This document shows positions 4,599 through 5,918 of a stretch of DNA of 5,918 nt, piece by piece. The notes under the pieces are model-generated. The model saw only the letters and a program-made list of their open reading frames with translations, did no database searches and had not been told where the DNA came from. The first letter of the stretch is position 1; the number at the start of each line of letters is the position of its first letter. The stretch is from the NCBI GenBank assembly GCA_016209805.1, contig JACQVJ010000336.1, forward strand, positions 1 to 5,918. Reading direction: 5' to 3'. This DNA comes from Ignavibacteriota bacterium (GTDB lineage: Bacteria; Bacteroidota; Ignavibacteria; UBA10030; UBA6906). The position numbers and the translations under genes were made by a program.

Positions 4599-5918
4599 TC
4601 ATGCAAGCTGTTGCTCGGCCAGCAGCCTGATGGTGTTCAATATCTCCAGCCTGATCGTCTCGCGCTGTTCCGGATCCGTTACTGTATTTCCGGTTCTACT
4701 CAACGTGTAGAATGCATCCACGATACCATCTACGCGGGTCGCGATTTTTGCAAAGTAAATGTCAAGGCCGAGACGCGAGATCGTTTCAGTCACTCTGTAC
4801 AAGAAGCCGAGAGAGTCCGGCGCATAGACATCGATAATCGTGAAGCGAGGGTTATCCTCAAACTCGACCGCAGTCCTGATGTTGGGGTTCACCGGCAGCC
4901 TTGATCTCCGCTTCCACTTTCGCCTGTGCGCATCGAAGAGATGTTGAACATTCAGCCTCCCTTCCATTACTTCATTCAAGTCCTGCGCAATCTTTGTACA
5001 TACGCGCTGGTCGAGCTGCTGCCTGCTCATGGCATCACTCACACGAAATCGATCGATGATGATTCCGTCGTCGCGAGTGAAGATGTTGGCGTCGAAGATG
5101 TTCGCATCGTTTGCAGCAAGGACCGCACAGAATTTCGAGAGGGCGAACGGCGCATCCTGCGCGATCACCGTGATCTCCGTGTATCCCTCCTGATGCTTGA
5201 ACAGAGTGGAGACCGGCTCCGCTGAGCTGCTCTTGTGGATATGCTGACTGATCTCATGTTCCGTGAAGAGCGAGACGTATGACTCGTTCTGGATACCGTT
5301 CAGGTGGCGGTGGACTTCCTCTCGAGGAAACGATACGCTCAGCCTGTCGACCAGACCTCCAACGGCGGCTTCGTGTTTTGACTGGTGGTACTCCTCGATC
5401 TGTGCACCCACGAGATTGCGCCGCAACACCTCCGACGTAAGCTGATACAATTCCTGCAGGAGAGAAGACTTCCAATCCGTCCACACGTTGATGTTCACCG
5501 CAGAGAGATCTGCATAGGTGAGGAGATAGAGATAGTCCAACTGCTCTGGGCGTTCGAACCGCGCCGCAAACTCTTTTATCGTCTCGGGATCGTGGATGTT
5601 CCGGCGGAATGCGATCTGTTCCATGATGAGATGATTTCGGACCAGAAACGCGATGTCCGGGAATGACTCCAGCATGCCGAGCCGGTCGAGGATATCCCTG
5701 GCCATGGCAACGCCCGTGACCTCGTGGTCCGCGACGCCACGGGGTTTGGCAATGTCATGAAGCAGTATCGCAAGATAGAGCACGTCCTTGCGTCGGAGAT
5801 TGCGGAACACCTCACGCAGGACTCCCTGCTGCTCGCGCAAGCGCTCGGCATTCGCGATTGCGATCAGCGTATGCTCATCGGCGGTGAAGTAGTGGTAGAC
5901 GTTGTGCTGGAAAAAGGC
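4599..5918 (-). CDS. glnD: PII uridylyltransferase family protein, C-terminal part (HD-ACT-ACT)
   Basis: The frame is open to the right edge, so only the last 439 residues are present; the start and the nucleotidyltransferase domain lie outside. GlnD modifies and demodifies PII signal proteins according to glutamine level and so controls nitrogen assimilation. Visible from the left end are the HD-domain hallmark HNVYHYFTADEHTL (residues 5-18), LHDIAKPRG with the His-Asp metal pair (54-55), ARDILDRLG, and NHLIMEQIAFRRNIHDPETI, then LYLLTYADLSAVN...W.DWKSSLLQELY, all typical of GlnD. Two ACT domains follow at about 246-296 (YTEITVIAQDAPFALSKF...) and 359-431 (FTIIDVYAPDSLGFLYRV...), the glutamine-sensing part. 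The HD half carries uridylyl-removing activity in characterised enzymes. No frameshift is visible. The stop is a few bases before murI, which suggests a shared transcript. Transferase activity cannot be judged without the missing N-terminus. Confidence 0.93.
   Translation of the reverse strand, partial: AFFQHNVYHYFTADEHTLIAIANAERLREQQGVLREVFRNLRRKDVLYLAILLHDIAKPRGVADHEVTGVAMARDILDRLGMLESFPDIAFLVRNHLIMEQIAFRRNIHDPETIKEFAARFERPEQLDYLYLLTYADLSAVNINVWTDWKSSLLQELYQLTSEVLRRNLVGAQIEEYHQSKHEAAVGGLVDRLSVSFPREEVHRHLNGIQNESYVSLFTEHEISQHIHKSSSAEPVSTLFKHQEGYTEITVIAQDAPFALSKFCAVLAANDANIFDANIFTRDDGIIIDRFRVSDAMSRQQLDQRVCTKIAQDLNEVMEGRLNVQHLFDAHRRKWKRRSRLPVNPNIRTAVEFEDNPRFTIIDVYAPDSLGFLYRVTETISRLGLDIYFAKIATRVDGIVDAFYTLSRTGNTVTDPEQRETIRLEILNTIRLLAEQQLA

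Noticed and set aside
3855..4904. Long + strand open frame (349 codons) opposite murI and the glnD-like gene
   Set aside because: It runs across two genes with intact family motifs on the other strand, spans their boundary, and its translation has no recognisable domain. It is a mirror of codon bias.

Overview
The window (5918 bp) has two parts lying tail to tail. The left part (about 1-2230, + strand) carries the end of an unidentified reading frame that overlaps by ATGA with a large gene for a membrane-anchored pentapeptide-repeat protein. The right part (about 2346-5918, - strand) is a housekeeping cluster. In transcription order it holds the C-terminal two thirds of a GlnD-type PII-uridylyltransferase family protein (cut by the window edge), glutamate racemase murI, a divergent peptide deformylase, and a small secreted, probably outer-membrane beta-barrel protein.

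The organism is a diderm bacterium: it has a signal peptide plus barrel-like strands, peptidoglycan precursor synthesis and PII control. Ribosome-binding sites in front of def and murI are poor, and heptanucleotide repeats lie between those two genes. This fits, but does not prove, a member of the Bacteroidota/Ignavibacteria/Chlorobi neighbourhood. The phylum is my inference only.

The housekeeping genes are closely spaced: about 21 nt glnD to murI (6 nt with the upstream GTG start), 111 nt murI to def, and 24 nt def to the outer-membrane gene. They could form one transcript, although the murI-def gap is filled by two back-to-back heptamer arrays. The products act in nitrogen sensing, cell-wall D-glutamate supply and N-terminal protein processing, which is a loose housekeeping association rather than one pathway.

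The left part looks accessory. Its main gene has an unrecognised Trp-rich N-terminal region, a very regular array of 11-residue F-x4-F-x5 repeats, a charged coiled-coil stretch and a C-terminal membrane module. Two near-identical 14-bp motifs resembling the R''/L'' half of an integron attC site flank it in direct orientation. The second lies inside the tail of the outer-membrane gene, where a frame change appears to have removed its natural stop. This suggests the junction near 2400 is a rearrangement scar. I found no RNA genes, CRISPR array, transposase or complete mobile element.
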